A stretch of 54,042 nucleotides of DNA from Candidatus Sulfopaludibacter sp. SbA3 (GCA_945913285.1 CAMEDD010000019.1:1-54042), one strand, 5' to 3'. Counted from the first letter of the stretch, positions 44,296 to 52,645 are shown. Translations and numbers: made by a program. Notes: generated by a model from the sequence alone, not told the origin.

Positions 44296-45282
44296 CTAAA
44301 GGATCGCAGGGATAACGCGGTCGGGCGGGCGGTGGCCGTCGGCGAACGTCTTGATGTTGATGATCACCTTCTCGCCCATCTCGGTGCGTCCCTCGATCGT
44401 TGCCGAGCCCATGTGCGGCAACAGCAGCACATTCGGCAGGCCGAGAAGATCCGGGTTCACCGAAGGTTCGCGCTCGAAAACATCAAGCCCGGCGCCGGCG
44501 AGCTTTCCGCCGCGGATCGCGCGGGCGAGCGCAGCCTCGTCGATCACTTCGCCGCGGGCTGTGTTGATGATGAACGCTTCCGGCTTCATCAGCGCGAGGC
44601 GGCGCGCGTTGATCAGGTGGAAGGTCGCCGGGGTGTGCGGGCAGTTGACCGAGAGGATATCGACGCGGGACAGCATCTGGTCGAGCGAATCCCAATAGGT
44701 CGCCTCGAGGCTTTCCTCGATGCGGGGCCCGACGGGCTTGCGGTTATGATAGTGGATCTGCAGGCCGAAGGCCTTGGCCCGTCGGGCGACGGCCTGGCCG
44801 ATGCGGCCCATCCCGATGATGCCGAGGCGCTTGCCGGAGAGGCGGCGGCCCATCATCCAGGTGGGCGTCCAGCCATCGAACTTGCCGCCTTCCATGATCT
44901 GCACGCCTTCATGCAGGCGGCGCGGCACGGCGAGGATCAGGGCCATCGCGACGTCGGCTGTGTCGTCCGTCAGCACGCCGGGCGTATTGGTGACGGTGAT
45001 GCCGCGCTGTACGGCGCTGGCAACGTCAATGTTGTCCACGCCTGCGCCGAACTGGGCGATGAGGCGAAGCTGCTGGCCGGCGCGCGCCATCAGGCGGCCA
45101 TCGATCCGGTCGGTCACCGTCGGCACCAGCACGTCGGCGGTCTGCATGGCCTCGGCCAGCTGTTCCGGCGTCAGGGGGATGTCCGATTCGTTGAGGCGGG
45201 CGTCGAAAAGCTCCTTCATACGCAGCTCCACCGGAGCCGGCAGTTTCCGCGTGACGACGACTTTGAGCTTCGATGCCGGCAT
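44296..45282 (-). CDS. D-isomer-specific 2-hydroxyacid dehydrogenase
   Basis: NAD(P)-dependent reductase of 2-oxoacids such as glyoxylate or hydroxypyruvate. The 328-residue form from ATG 45282 (MPASKLKVVVTRKLP) agrees best with the family N-terminus, and GGGAG lies 4 bases upstream. The ATG at 45312 adds ten residues, and without other evidence either may be used. Landmarks are VPTVTDRIDG, the nucleotide fold GKRLGIIGMGRIGQAVA, INTARGEVIDE (active arginine), GLDVFEREP (glutamate) and LLPHMGSAT (histidine), the classic R-E-H set. The QFGAGVDNIDV stretch places it in the glyoxylate/hydroxypyruvate reductase group. It is divergent from the SH3 protein gene. Confidence 0.91.
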   Translation of the reverse strand: MPASKLKVVVTRKLPAPVELRMKELFDARLNESDIPLTPEQLAEAMQTADVLVPTVTDRIDGRLMARAGQQLRLIAQFGAGVDNIDVASAVQRGITVTNTPGVLTDDTADVAMALILAVPRRLHEGVQIMEGGKFDGWTPTWMMGRRLSGKRLGIIGMGRIGQAVARRAKAFGLQIHYHNRKPVGPRIEESLEATYWDSLDQMLSRVDILSVNCPHTPATFHLINARRLALMKPEAFIINTARGEVIDEAALARAIRGGKLAGAGLDVFEREPSVNPDLLGLPNVLLLPHMGSATIEGRTEMGEKVIINIKTFADGHRPPDRVIPAIL

Positions 45283-45418
45283 GGGACTCCCGTATGCAAT
45301 TGTTTTTGACATTGCCGCTTACCAGAGCCTGCGGGCCGCGCCAATAACCGCTGTTTTACCTCGGATTCACGTAGGGCGATGTAGAAGAAGGCCTTCCGGA
45401 AACTGAGGTTGGCTGCAC

Positions 45419-45922
45419 ATGAAACGGGCAGGTTTCGCGCTCGCGCTTCTGGCGGCCGGTTTCGGCGCCCCGCAGGCTTCGGCCGAGACCGAGGCGGATG
45501 TTACGATCAGCCGGTTTTCCGGCAAGCCCGTCCCCCGGTTCGAGGCGCTGCGGCACGAGACCGTCAACGGCCGCAAGGGGCCGGACGAGGATTATGCGGT
45601 CCAGTGGGAATACAAGCGCAAGGGCCTTCCGGTGCTGATCCTGAAGGAAAGCGGTGACTGGCGCTATGTGCGCGACCCCGCGGGCGACCAGGTGTGGATC
45701 AAGAAGACCCAGCTCACGGGCGCCAAGGACGCCCAGGCACTGGAGGCGTTCGTGATGAAAGCCGGCCGGGCCAGCGACAGCGCGGACGTTGCCACCATCA
45801 GCGCGGGCGTGCTTCTGAGCCTTGGTGATTGCGACGCAACCCTGTGCCGGGTCAGCGCCGACAACTACCGCGGATGGGCGCCGCGCAGCGCACTTTGGGG
45901 CGTTTCAGACACAAAAGGTTGA
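45419..45922 (+). CDS. Periplasmic SH3-domain protein
   Basis: A 167-residue secreted protein: signal peptide (MKRAGFALALLAAGFGAPQASAE, cleaved near residue 23), then a bacterial SH3-like domain. VNGRKGPDEDYAVQWEYKRKGLPVLILKE and DWRYVRDPAGDQVWIKKTQLTG (about residues 49-110) show the strand pattern of SH3_3/YgiM proteins. A second, weaker SH3-like half with a CDATLCRV cysteine pair follows, ending in GWAPRSALWGV. Such proteins often bind peptidoglycan or membrane partners; the partner here is unknown. GAGG lies 13 bases upstream of the ATG at 45419. It precedes fabA by 61 bases. Confidence 0.85.
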   Translation: MKRAGFALALLAAGFGAPQASAETEADVTISRFSGKPVPRFEALRHETVNGRKGPDEDYAVQWEYKRKGLPVLILKESGDWRYVRDPAGDQVWIKKTQLTGAKDAQALEAFVMKAGRASDSADVATISAGVLLSLGDCDATLCRVSADNYRGWAPRSALWGVSDTKG

Positions 45923-45983
45923 CTTCTGTTGACGCAGGCAGTGGGAAGGCGACTGCTTTCAGCGCCCTTTACAGGATTCCCCG

Positions 45984-46520
45984 ATGTCCGGTCCGCACGA
46001 TTTCCATACCCCAAAGTCCTCCTACTCGAAGGACGACCTGCTGCTCAGCGGCAAGGGCGACTATTTTGGCAAGGGCAATGCCCAGCTGCCCGAGCCACCG
46101 ATGCTGATGATGGACCGGATCGCCGAGATCAGCCTCGATGGCGGGCCATTCGGCAAGGGGCATGTGGTGGGCGAACTCGATATCCACCCAGACCTCTGGT
46201 TCTTCAAATGCCACTTCCCCGGCGACCCCGTCATGCCAGGCTGCCTCGGACTGGACGCGATGTGGCAGGCGGTTGGTTACTGGCTTGGCTGGTCCGGCAG
46301 CCCCGGCAAGGGCCGGGCGCTGGGCGTCGGCGAAGTGAAGTTCACGGGCGAGATCACGCCGGACAAGAAGCTGGTACGCTACGAGATCGACATCAAGCGC
46401 GTGCGCCGGGGCAAGCTGAACCTCGGCATCGCGGATGGCCGGGTCTATGTTGACGGCGAGCACGTCTATACGGCGCTGGACATGAAAGTCGGCCTGAAAA
46501 ACCTCGAGCCGGCGGCCTGA
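45984..46520 (+). CDS. fabA: 3-hydroxydecanoyl-[ACP] dehydratase/isomerase
   Basis: Dehydrates 3-hydroxydecanoyl-ACP and isomerises the product to the cis-3 form, starting the unsaturated fatty acid branch. The 178 residues contain the active motif [20 protein letters not shown], with His77 and Asp91 matching E. coli His70 and Asp84. [11 protein letters not shown] and [11 protein letters not shown] complete the hot-dog fold. The ATG at 45984 follows a weak ACAGGA site. The usual next gene, fabB, is missing: the 327-bp gap before fabI contains a hairpin and one small minus-strand frame. Unsaturated synthesis therefore depends on a fabB elsewhere or an alternative route. Confidence 0.95.
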   Translation: MSGPHDFHTPKSSYSKDDLLLSGKGDYFGKGNAQLPEPPMLMMDRIAEISLDGGPFGKGHVVGELDIHPDLWFFKCHFPGDPVMPGCLGLDAMWQAVGYWLGWSGSPGKGRALGVGEVKFTGEITPDKKLVRYEIDIKRVRRGKLNLGIADGRVYVDGEHVYTALDMKVGLKNLEPAA

Positions 46521-46576
46521 AACTCCGTCCATGATCCGTCCACAAGGCGGCATTGGGACGAGGCCGGACTTATGGA

Positions 46577-46603
46577 CTGAATTCGCCTTTCAGGCGAATT
46601 CAG
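46577..46603. repeat. Perfect 11-bp hairpin downstream of fabA
   Basis: CTGAATTCGCC and GGCGAATTCAG enclose the loop TTTCA, 57 bases after the fabA stop. There is no T-run in the plus direction (AATGCGGCC follows), so it is not a standard terminator. It overlaps the stop of the small minus-strand frame. Confidence 0.75.
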
Positions 46604-46686
46604 AATGCGGCCACGCAGGCGACATCGGCCCACGACGGTTCGATGAGGACGCCAATGATGATGAAGATGGCGACGGCGATACGCAT
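46600..46686 (-). CDS. Possible 28-residue small membrane peptide
   Basis: A short frame from ATG 46686 encoding MRIAVAIFIIIGVLIEPSWA and nine more residues ending in CVAAF, between fabA and fabI on the opposite strand. CGGAG lies 6 bases upstream of the ATG. The hydrophobic first 15 residues look like a membrane helix or a signal peptide with a possible cleavage after SWA. A longer frame from 46836 lacks support. It may be a chance frame; no homologue is known to me. Confidence 0.3.
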   Translation of the reverse strand: MRIAVAIFIIIGVLIEPSWADVACVAAF

Positions 46687-46847
46687 GACGGCTCCGGGCG
46701 CGATCGCAGGGGCCCCTCCCCCGCGCGCGCCAGATGATTGCAGGAAGCGTGCCGGAACCTGGACAGCAGCTTTGCCAGAAACTTGACGCGCCTTGCGGGC
46801 CCGCCTAGCCCTCGCGCGTGACCTGAAGTTAATCATGGGAGGCTGAC

Positions 46848-47666
46848 ATGGCCGATGACTGGAACATGCCCAAGGGCGACCTGATGAAGGGCAAGCGCGG
46901 CATCGTCATGGGCGTTGCCAACCAGAACTCGATCGCCTGGGGGATCTCGACACAGCTGGCGGCGCAGGGCGCCGAGATTGCGTTCACCTACCAGGGCGAA
47001 AACCTGGAACGGCGGGTGCGCCCGCTGGTCGAGTCGATCGGCATGGACACGATGATCTCCGCCGACGTGACCGACGACGCTTCGATGGACGCAGCCTTTG
47101 GCGCGATCAAGGCGAAGTGGGGCCAAATCGACTTCCTCGTGCACTCGATTGCCTTTGCGGGGAAAGAAGAACTGCAAGGTTCGATGGTGGCAAACACCAC
47201 ACGCGAGGGCTTCCGCCGCGCAATGGATATCTCCGTGTACAGTTTTATCGACTGCGCGCGCCGCGCCTCGGAACTCATGCCGGAGGGTGGCTCGATCATC
47301 TGCATGACCTATCTCGGCGCCGAGCGCACTGTGCCGTCTTACAACGTGATGGGCGTGGCGAAGGCTGCGCTGGAGGCCTCTACCCGCTACGCGGCGCGCG
47401 ACCTCGGACCCCAGGGCATCCGCGTCAACGCGATCTCGGCGGGCGCGATGCGCACGCTGTCGCTGGCCGGCATCAAGGGCGGCAAGAGCCTGATGGGCAC
47501 AGGGCGGCAATGGTCGCTGCTGAAGGAAGACACGAGCATGGAAGGCGTGGCCGGCTGCGCGCTGTATCTGCTCTCCCCGCTCGGGCGCTCGATCGCCGGC
47601 GAAGTGATCCACGTCGATGCGGGCTTCCATGTGGTGGGCGTGCCCGACGCCGCCGAAGGAGAATAG
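46848..47666 (+). CDS. fabI: Enoyl-[ACP] reductase (NADH)
   Basis: Short-chain dehydrogenase that completes each fatty acid elongation cycle, and the usual target of triclosan. It has 272 residues. GGGAGG lies 5 bases before ATG 46848. The cofactor region GVANQNSIAWGIS (about 22-34) and the active Tyr155, Tyr165 and Lys172 (MTYLGAERTVPSYNVMGVAKA) match the FabI pattern Y-x6-Y-x2-M-x3-K. SGAMRTLSLAGI-type GAMRTLSLAGIKG and YLLSPLGRSIAGEVIHVD follow. It sits in the place where fabB-fabI is expected after fabA. The next 394 bp to the methyltransferase hold only a coding remnant and a weak hairpin near 47668-47686. Confidence 0.95.
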   Translation: MADDWNMPKGDLMKGKRGIVMGVANQNSIAWGISTQLAAQGAEIAFTYQGENLERRVRPLVESIGMDTMISADVTDDASMDAAFGAIKAKWGQIDFLVHSIAFAGKEELQGSMVANTTREGFRRAMDISVYSFIDCARRASELMPEGGSIICMTYLGAERTVPSYNVMGVAKAALEASTRYAARDLGPQGIRVNAISAGAMRTLSLAGIKGGKSLMGTGRQWSLLKEDTSMEGVAGCALYLLSPLGRSIAGEVIHVDAGFHVVGVPDAAEGE

Positions 47667-47724
47667 ACCGGACCCTGACGGTCCCGGGGCCAGATCCTAA
47701 ACGCTTAAGATACAAGGACGCCGG

Positions 47725-47964
47725 CTCGGCACTCCGGGTTGATGCAGGCTTTGCGAAGCAGAGCCAGGCCTCCGGCGGATTTGTCTTTTCGGGTCCCGCA
47801 ACGATCTTCGTCGAAGGCGGCGTCGAGGATCAAGGCCGTTGGAAATCGTGTTGACCGGCTCTGATCCTTTGGGCGCGGTGATCCTGACCGAGAACGAAAC
47901 TGAGACCTTCAGAACCCAGCCCAGCCTGCCGCGCGGGGTTGCCGGAGCGTCACGGCGTGGTTAA
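47725..47964 (+). pseudogene. Possible frameshifted coding remnant
   Basis: In the 394-bp gap after fabI, one frame reads DAGFAKQSQASGGFVFSGPA, then TIFVEGGVEDQG, and stops at 47854. The +1-shifted frame from 47839 continues LEIVLTGSDPLGAVILTENE and on to a TAA at 47962-47964. Both halves have protein-like composition and the junction falls near 47839-47850. This suggests the end of a once-intact gene split by a frameshift, with no start found. The family is not recognised, and it could equally be chance. Confidence 0.3.
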
Positions 47965-48060
47965 GGAGATTCGCAACACACGGCGTTAAGGGGGCTCAAA
48001 AAGTGGACGCTGGGATCCTGGCGGACTTGGGAGGCAACCTGCCCCGCGTGCGGGCATTAT

Positions 48061-49233
48061 GTGGCGATTGCGTTCTTTGATGGCGGTCAACAGCCTTTAG
48101 CAACCATTGCGTGGCCGGCGTCGATGGACGAGGCCAGAACTCTGCCCCGGTTGCCGCTGGATTTTGTGCGCTGCACAGAGTGTGGCCATGTCTATAACAT
48201 GGCCTTCGACTACGCTCAGGTTCCCTATACCGACAAGCCGAACCTGATGTTTAATGACGGGGTTTTGTGGTCGGAGCATATTGTCCGGCGCTCCCGCGAT
48301 ATACTGAGCCGCCTGCCCAAGGCTCCGGTCGTCGTCGATGTGGGTTATGGGGATGGAGGTTTCCTGGCAGCCCTGCGCCAGCAACGTCCCGAAGGGCGCT
48401 TCATTGGTTTTGACCCGCACGGCGCCGACGGCCGTGTGTCCGGCCTGGATCTGCGCAAGGAATACTTTGACGCCGCACGGCATCTGGCGGAGATCCGACC
48501 GGACGTCATCGTGAGCCGGCATGTGCTTGAACATCTGGTGAACCCGCTGGGATTCCTGCAGCGGATTGCGGCGGCGGCATCTGCTCTGGGGGTCACGCCC
48601 CTGGCCTATTTCGAGGTCCCGTGCATCGACAATGCCGTAGCGGCACGTCGCACAGTGGATTTTTACTATGAACACAGCTCCCAGTTCACCACCACATCCT
48701 TTGTCAGGATGCTGACGAGGTGCCAGGCGCAGATCATCGAGATCGGCCAAAGCTATGGCAATGAGGTGATCTTTGGCATTGTCCGCCTGGGGGGAGCCCC
48801 CTTCCCGACGGCCTTCATCAAGGAGGCTTCTGCCTTTCGTGAAGAGAGTGCGGCGGCCCTTGGCCTGATTTCGCAGCAACTGGGGGAGCTGTACGGGTCG
48901 GGCAAACGGACGGCGGTGTGGGGCGGAACCGGCAAGTCGGCCGCTTTCATGTGCCGGTACGGCGTAGATGCCGGCCGTTTCCCGATCGTTGTGGATTCGG
49001 ACGCTGGAAAGGCGGGAACCTTCGTGCCCGGCACCGGGCAGGACATACGCCCGAGCCTATGGTTGAAGGACCATCCCGTGGAGGTCATCATCATTCCCCC
49101 GCAATGGCGGGCGGCCGACATCCTGGGAGAGATCGAGCGCTACGGCATCACTTACGAAACCATCCTCATCGAACATGGCGGCAGACTGATCGATTTTGTT
49201 CACGACGAGCACCCGTACCGGGCGGCAGTTTAA
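48061..49233 (+). CDS. Zinc-ribbon C-methyltransferase-like SAM enzyme
   Basis: Class I SAM methyltransferase with the layout of sugar C-methyltransferases (Methyltransf_13/25/14): an N-terminal zinc ribbon, a Rossmann domain and a C-terminal Methyltransf_14-like domain. Seen are CTECGHVYN, VVVDVGYGDGGFLAAL (SAM motif I), SRHVLEHLVNPLGFL, and RTAVWGGTGKSAAFMCRYGVD with FVPGTGQDIRPS at the end. The GTG 48061 start gives 390 residues but removes the first zinc-ribbon half CPACG, which is encoded in frame just upstream (48040-48054). No ATG, GTG or TTG precedes it in that frame back to the stop at 47962, only CTG 48010. The true N-terminus is therefore uncertain. It is next to a TPR glycosyltransferase, suggesting protein or glycan modification. 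Confidence 0.8.
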   Translation: MAIAFFDGGQQPLATIAWPASMDEARTLPRLPLDFVRCTECGHVYNMAFDYAQVPYTDKPNLMFNDGVLWSEHIVRRSRDILSRLPKAPVVVDVGYGDGGFLAALRQQRPEGRFIGFDPHGADGRVSGLDLRKEYFDAARHLAEIRPDVIVSRHVLEHLVNPLGFLQRIAAAASALGVTPLAYFEVPCIDNAVAARRTVDFYYEHSSQFTTTSFVRMLTRCQAQIIEIGQSYGNEVIFGIVRLGGAPFPTAFIKEASAFREESAAALGLISQQLGELYGSGKRTAVWGGTGKSAAFMCRYGVDAGRFPIVVDSDAGKAGTFVPGTGQDIRPSLWLKDHPVEVIIIPPQWRAADILGEIERYGITYETILIEHGGRLIDFVHDEHPYRAAV

Positions 49234-49357
49234 AGCAGTTTGCGCGAGCTGCGGTCTGCTCACCCCGCTTTAAAAGCCTTATTGTGGGCGCATTGATTTG
49301 CCCTCCACAGCGGCGACTTCGGTTGAATATGCGTGGGTTGTTGAGGGTAAGGGCGGG

Positions 49358-51778
49358 ATGAACAGGAAACAGCGCCGCGCAGACGCAAAGGCGGGGATCA
49401 GGTCTGATCCGGCGGTCGAAGCGCTGAATGCTGCCCTTCAGCATCACCAGAGCGGGCGGCTGGAGGAAGCGGCAACCCTCTACAGCAAGATCCTGGAGGC
49501 CGACCCCCGCCACGCCGACGCGAACCATTTACTGGGGGTTATTGCCTTCCAGCTGGGCCGCAACGAGGTTGCGGCGGACCTGATCGGCATGGCCATCGCT
49601 GCAAATCGGTCGAACCCGGCCTTCCACTCCAATCTGGGCAATGCCCTGAATGGCATGGGGCGCCTGGACGACGCGCTGGCGGCTTATGACAGGGCCCTTC
49701 GCCTCAGGCCGGACTATGCCGCTGCGCACTATAACCGGGGCAACGTCCTGCGGGACATGGGGCGCCTGGACGACGCCCTGGCGGCCTGTGATACGGCCCT
49801 TCGCCTCAGGCCGGACTATGCCGATGCGTCCTATAGCCGGGGCAACGTCCTGCGGGACATGGGGCGCCTGGACGACGCCCTGACCGCTTATGACGGCGCC
49901 CTTCGCCTCAGGCCGGACTATACCGAGGCATACAACAACCGGGGCAACGCCCTCCTTAGCATGGGGCGCATGGACGACGCGCTGGCCGCCTATGACAGCG
50001 CCCTTCGCCTCAGGCCGGATCTGGCTGAGACACACAATAACCGGGGCAACACGCTTCGGGAGATGGGGCGTCTGGACGACGCGCTGGCGGCTTATGACAG
50101 CGCCCTTCGCCTCAGGCCGGACTACGCCGATGCACATAACAACCGGGGCAACGCCCTCCTTGGCATGGGGCGCCTGGACGGCGCCCTGGCGGCCTATGAC
50201 GGCGCCCTTCGCCTCAGGCCGGACTTTGCGGATGCGCACTATAACCGGGGCAACGCCCTTCAGGACATGGCGCGTCTGGACGACGCGCTGGCGGCTTATG
50301 ATACGGCCCTTCGCCTCAGGCCAGGCCATCCCGAAACACACAATAACCGGGGCAACACCCTCCAGGGCATGGCGCGTTTCGACGACGCCCTGGCCGCTTA
50401 TGATACGGCCCTTCGCCTCAGGCCGGGCCATGTCGAAACACATAACAACCGGGGCAACGCCCTTCAGGCTATCGCGCGTCTGGACGACGCCCTGTCGGCC
50501 TATGATACGGCCCTGAGCCTCAGGCCGGACTATGCCGATGCCCACAGCAACAAGTTGTTGGCCCTGCATTACGGAGCTTTCGATGCCCGCGGCGCCATTG
50601 CCGCGCAGGCCCGTGCATTCGGGGCAAGCGTCAACCGGGCCGGCGCGCCCCAGGCTTTCGCCAACCCTCCAGTCCCTGATCGCAGGCTGCGCATCGGTTA
50701 TGTCTCAGGCGACCTGCGCCGCCATCCGGTTGGGTATTTCCTGCAATCCATCCTGCGCAATCACGCCTCCGACGCGGTGGAGGTCTTCTGCTATTCCAAC
50801 AACCTCAAGGACGATGACCTGACCGCATCCTTTCAATCAGATGCCGATCACTGGCGGCGCCTGCGCGGTCTGACCGATGAGGCGGCGGCGACACTGATCC
50901 GGGCGGACGCCATCGACATCCTGGTCGACATGTCCGGCCATACGGCCCTCAACCGTCTGCCCCTGTTTGCCCGCCGGCCCGCTCCCGTCCAGGTCAGCTG
51001 GCTTGGCTATTTCGGCACGACGGGCCTCACCGCCATGGACTACGTGCTGGCCGACCGCTTCGTTGTTCCGCCGGGAGAGGACGATGCTTTCACCGAGCAG
51101 GTCTGGCGTATGCCCGGAAGCTACCTCTGTTTCATGCCCCCGGACATGGACGTACCCGTCCGGTCCAGGGATGTGCAGGGGCCCATCACCTTTGGCAGTT
51201 TCAACAACCTGGCCAAGCTATCGTCGCACACCGCCGCGTTGTGGGCGCGGGTTGTGCAAAGCGTTCCCCAGTCCCGCCTGCTCCTCAAGACCAGTCAACT
51301 GGCCGATGCCGCCGTCTGCCAGGCGGTGCGGGAGCGTTTCGCCGGCCATGGAATAGAGGCGGACCGCCTTGTTCTGGAGGGGCCGTCGCCGCGGGCCGAT
51401 CTGCTGGCGTCTTACAACCGGGTCGATATTGCCCTCGACCCTTACCCCTACGGGGGCGGCACAACCACAGCCGAAGCCCTGTGGATGGGGGCACCGGTCG
51501 TAACCCTGCGCGGGGGAACCTGGACCGGGCGGGTGAGCGAAAGCATCCTGTCATCCGTGGGGCTTTCTGACATGGTCGCGGGCTCGCAAGAGGCGTACGT
51601 CGACCTTGCAGCGACGCTGGCCGCCGACCAGGATCGGCGGACCGCCTTGCATGCCACCTTGCGCAGCCGTCTTGAAGCATCCCCCTTCTGCGACGGCGAA
51701 GGTTTCACCCGCCAACTCGAAGACGCCTGGCGCGGGATGTGGAAACACTGGTGCAAGGCTGAAACCCAAAGAGCCTGA
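49358..51778 (+). CDS. TPR - O-GlcNAc-transferase-like (SPINDLY/OGT family) protein
   Basis: An 806-residue glycosyltransferase of GT family 41. TPR repeats (about residues 10-405) precede the catalytic region: LRIGYVSGDLRRHPVGYFLQSIL, DILVDMSGHTALNRLPLFARRPAPVQVSW, GYFGTTGLTAMDYVLADR, ITFGSFNNLAKLS and DIALDPYPYGGGTTTAEALWMG, all typical of OGT. The start ATG 49358 (MNRKQRRADAKAG) is preceded by GTAAGGGCGGG; an upstream TTG at 49298 is unlikely. In bacteria such enzymes glycosylate flagellin, adhesins or elongation factors; the target here is unknown. Nine near-identical TPR units occupy 49658-50575. It lies 124 bases after the methyltransferase gene and probably acts on the same pathway. 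Confidence 0.92.
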   Translation: MNRKQRRADAKAGIRSDPAVEALNAALQHHQSGRLEEAATLYSKILEADPRHADANHLLGVIAFQLGRNEVAADLIGMAIAANRSNPAFHSNLGNALNGMGRLDDALAAYDRALRLRPDYAAAHYNRGNVLRDMGRLDDALAACDTALRLRPDYADASYSRGNVLRDMGRLDDALTAYDGALRLRPDYTEAYNNRGNALLSMGRMDDALAAYDSALRLRPDLAETHNNRGNTLREMGRLDDALAAYDSALRLRPDYADAHNNRGNALLGMGRLDGALAAYDGALRLRPDFADAHYNRGNALQDMARLDDALAAYDTALRLRPGHPETHNNRGNTLQGMARFDDALAAYDTALRLRPGHVETHNNRGNALQAIARLDDALSAYDTALSLRPDYADAHSNKLLALHYGAFDARGAIAAQARAFGASVNRAGAPQAFANPPVPDRRLRIGYVSGDLRRHPVGYFLQSILRNHASDAVEVFCYSNNLKDDDLTASFQSDADHWRRLRGLTDEAAATLIRADAIDILVDMSGHTALNRLPLFARRPAPVQVSWLGYFGTTGLTAMDYVLADRFVVPPGEDDAFTEQVWRMPGSYLCFMPPDMDVPVRSRDVQGPITFGSFNNLAKLSSHTAALWARVVQSVPQSRLLLKTSQLADAAVCQAVRERFAGHGIEADRLVLEGPSPRADLLASYNRVDIALDPYPYGGGTTTAEALWMGAPVVTLRGGTWTGRVSESILSSVGLSDMVAGSQEAYVDLAATLAADQDRRTALHATLRSRLEASPFCDGEGFTRQLEDAWRGMWKHWCKAETQRA
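49658..50575 (+). repeat. Nine 102-bp tandem repeats (TPR units)
   Basis: Nine in-frame copies of a 34-codon unit, each beginning with G/A-R-L-D-D-A-L and containing ALRLRPD and NNRGN-like segments. The DNA is nearly uniform, with CTTCGCCTCAGGCC recurring in each copy. Units 7-9 begin with A rather than G, and unit 9 is diverged at its end. The uniformity suggests recent duplication or gene conversion, and copy number may vary between strains. Confidence 0.92.
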
Positions 51779-51958
51779 GCCGTCTGCAAAGAACCAGGGT
51801 AGAGATCCGGGGCTAAGTCCTTGCTGGTTAACCCGCGTGGACGACAGCATCGACAGGGCATCAGCAATCTCACGCGCGGGGCCCCTCCCCGCACGGCCGC
51901 AGCCCGGCAATTGTCGGCCAATCAGAGCCTGTTTGTTTTTCGCGGGCGCCTCCGCGGG

Positions 51959-52645
51959 TCAGATCACACCGGCTGTCTGCAGGCGCGCGAGAACCGGCGC
52001 CAGCATCCGCTCGATCGCATCGGCCGACGGTTTCACGTCGCCGTAAGCGGGCACGCCCTCGTCGGCAATCACCAGATCGGCCTCGAACATAGCCGGATAG
52101 GTGAAGCGGTAATGGGCAGCGCGCACGGTGGACATGTACTGAGCCAGCACCGAATCGACCGTCCGCCCGCGGTCGATCACATCGCGGCGGATGCGGCGGG
52201 CGAGACGCAGGTCGTCCGGCGTATCGACATAGACCGACAGGTCGATGAGGGAGCCGATCTTCGGCATCGACAGGGCGTGAATGCCTTCGAGAATGAGGAC
52301 CGGGGCCGGTTCGATGCGGCGGGTTCTGGTCGACCGGTCGTGGCATTCGTAATCATAGATCGGCTGGTTGACGGCCTCGCCGGCTTTCAGGGCCTTCAGA
52401 TCCGAGACGAGATGGTCGACCTCTTTTGATTTCGGATCGTCATAGTTGATGCCGGCCACCAGCGCGCGGCGCTCGGCTTCGGACCTGGGCGCGCCGTAAT
52501 GGCTCATCGGATGATAGTAGGCGTCCTCGCCGAACATCACGGCCTGCGAAGGCCCGAGCCTGGCGAGCAGGGCCTCGGCCAGCGTTGACTTGCCAGAGCC
52601 CGAGCCGCCGGACATGGCGATGAGGAAGGATTTGCGTTTGGTCAT
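51959..52645 (-). CDS. udk: Uridine kinase
   Basis: Phosphorylates uridine and cytidine in pyrimidine salvage. The 228 residues carry Walker A SGGSGSGKSTLAEALL (about 12-27), then GEDAYYHPMSHYG, YDYECHDRSTRTRR, LILEGIHAL and VDTPDDLRLARRIRRDV (lid-type arginines). The sequence belongs to the P-loop uridine kinase/phosphoribulokinase family. Its length and GIHAL motif fit Udk better than Prk. The ATG at 52645 is the clear start. The 180-bp gap to the upstream-oriented OGT gene (51779-51958) contains no recognised feature. Its promoter should lie near 52646-52680, next to the pnp terminator. Confidence 0.9.
   Translation of the reverse strand: MTKRKSFLIAMSGGSGSGKSTLAEALLARLGPSQAVMFGEDAYYHPMSHYGAPRSEAERRALVAGINYDDPKSKEVDHLVSDLKALKAGEAVNQPIYDYECHDRSTRTRRIEPAPVLILEGIHALSMPKIGSLIDLSVYVDTPDDLRLARRIRRDVIDRGRTVDSVLAQYMSTVRAAHYRFTYPAMFEADLVIADEGVPAYGDVKPSADAIERMLAPVLARLQTAGVI

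Noticed and set aside
49529..50569. 346-codon antisense frame over the TPR repeats
   Set aside because: The open frame arises from the uniformity of the tandem repeats on the plus strand; its own translation is a periodic repeat of VVQTPH-type segments.
49658..50575. Possible CRISPR array
   Set aside because: The repeat unit is 102 bp, in frame, without variable spacers of uniform length, and translates as TPR units.
51779..51958. Terminator or small RNA between the OGT and udk genes
   Set aside because: GCGGGG/CCCCGC pairing near 51880 lacks a T-run in either direction; no conserved RNA structure was recognised.
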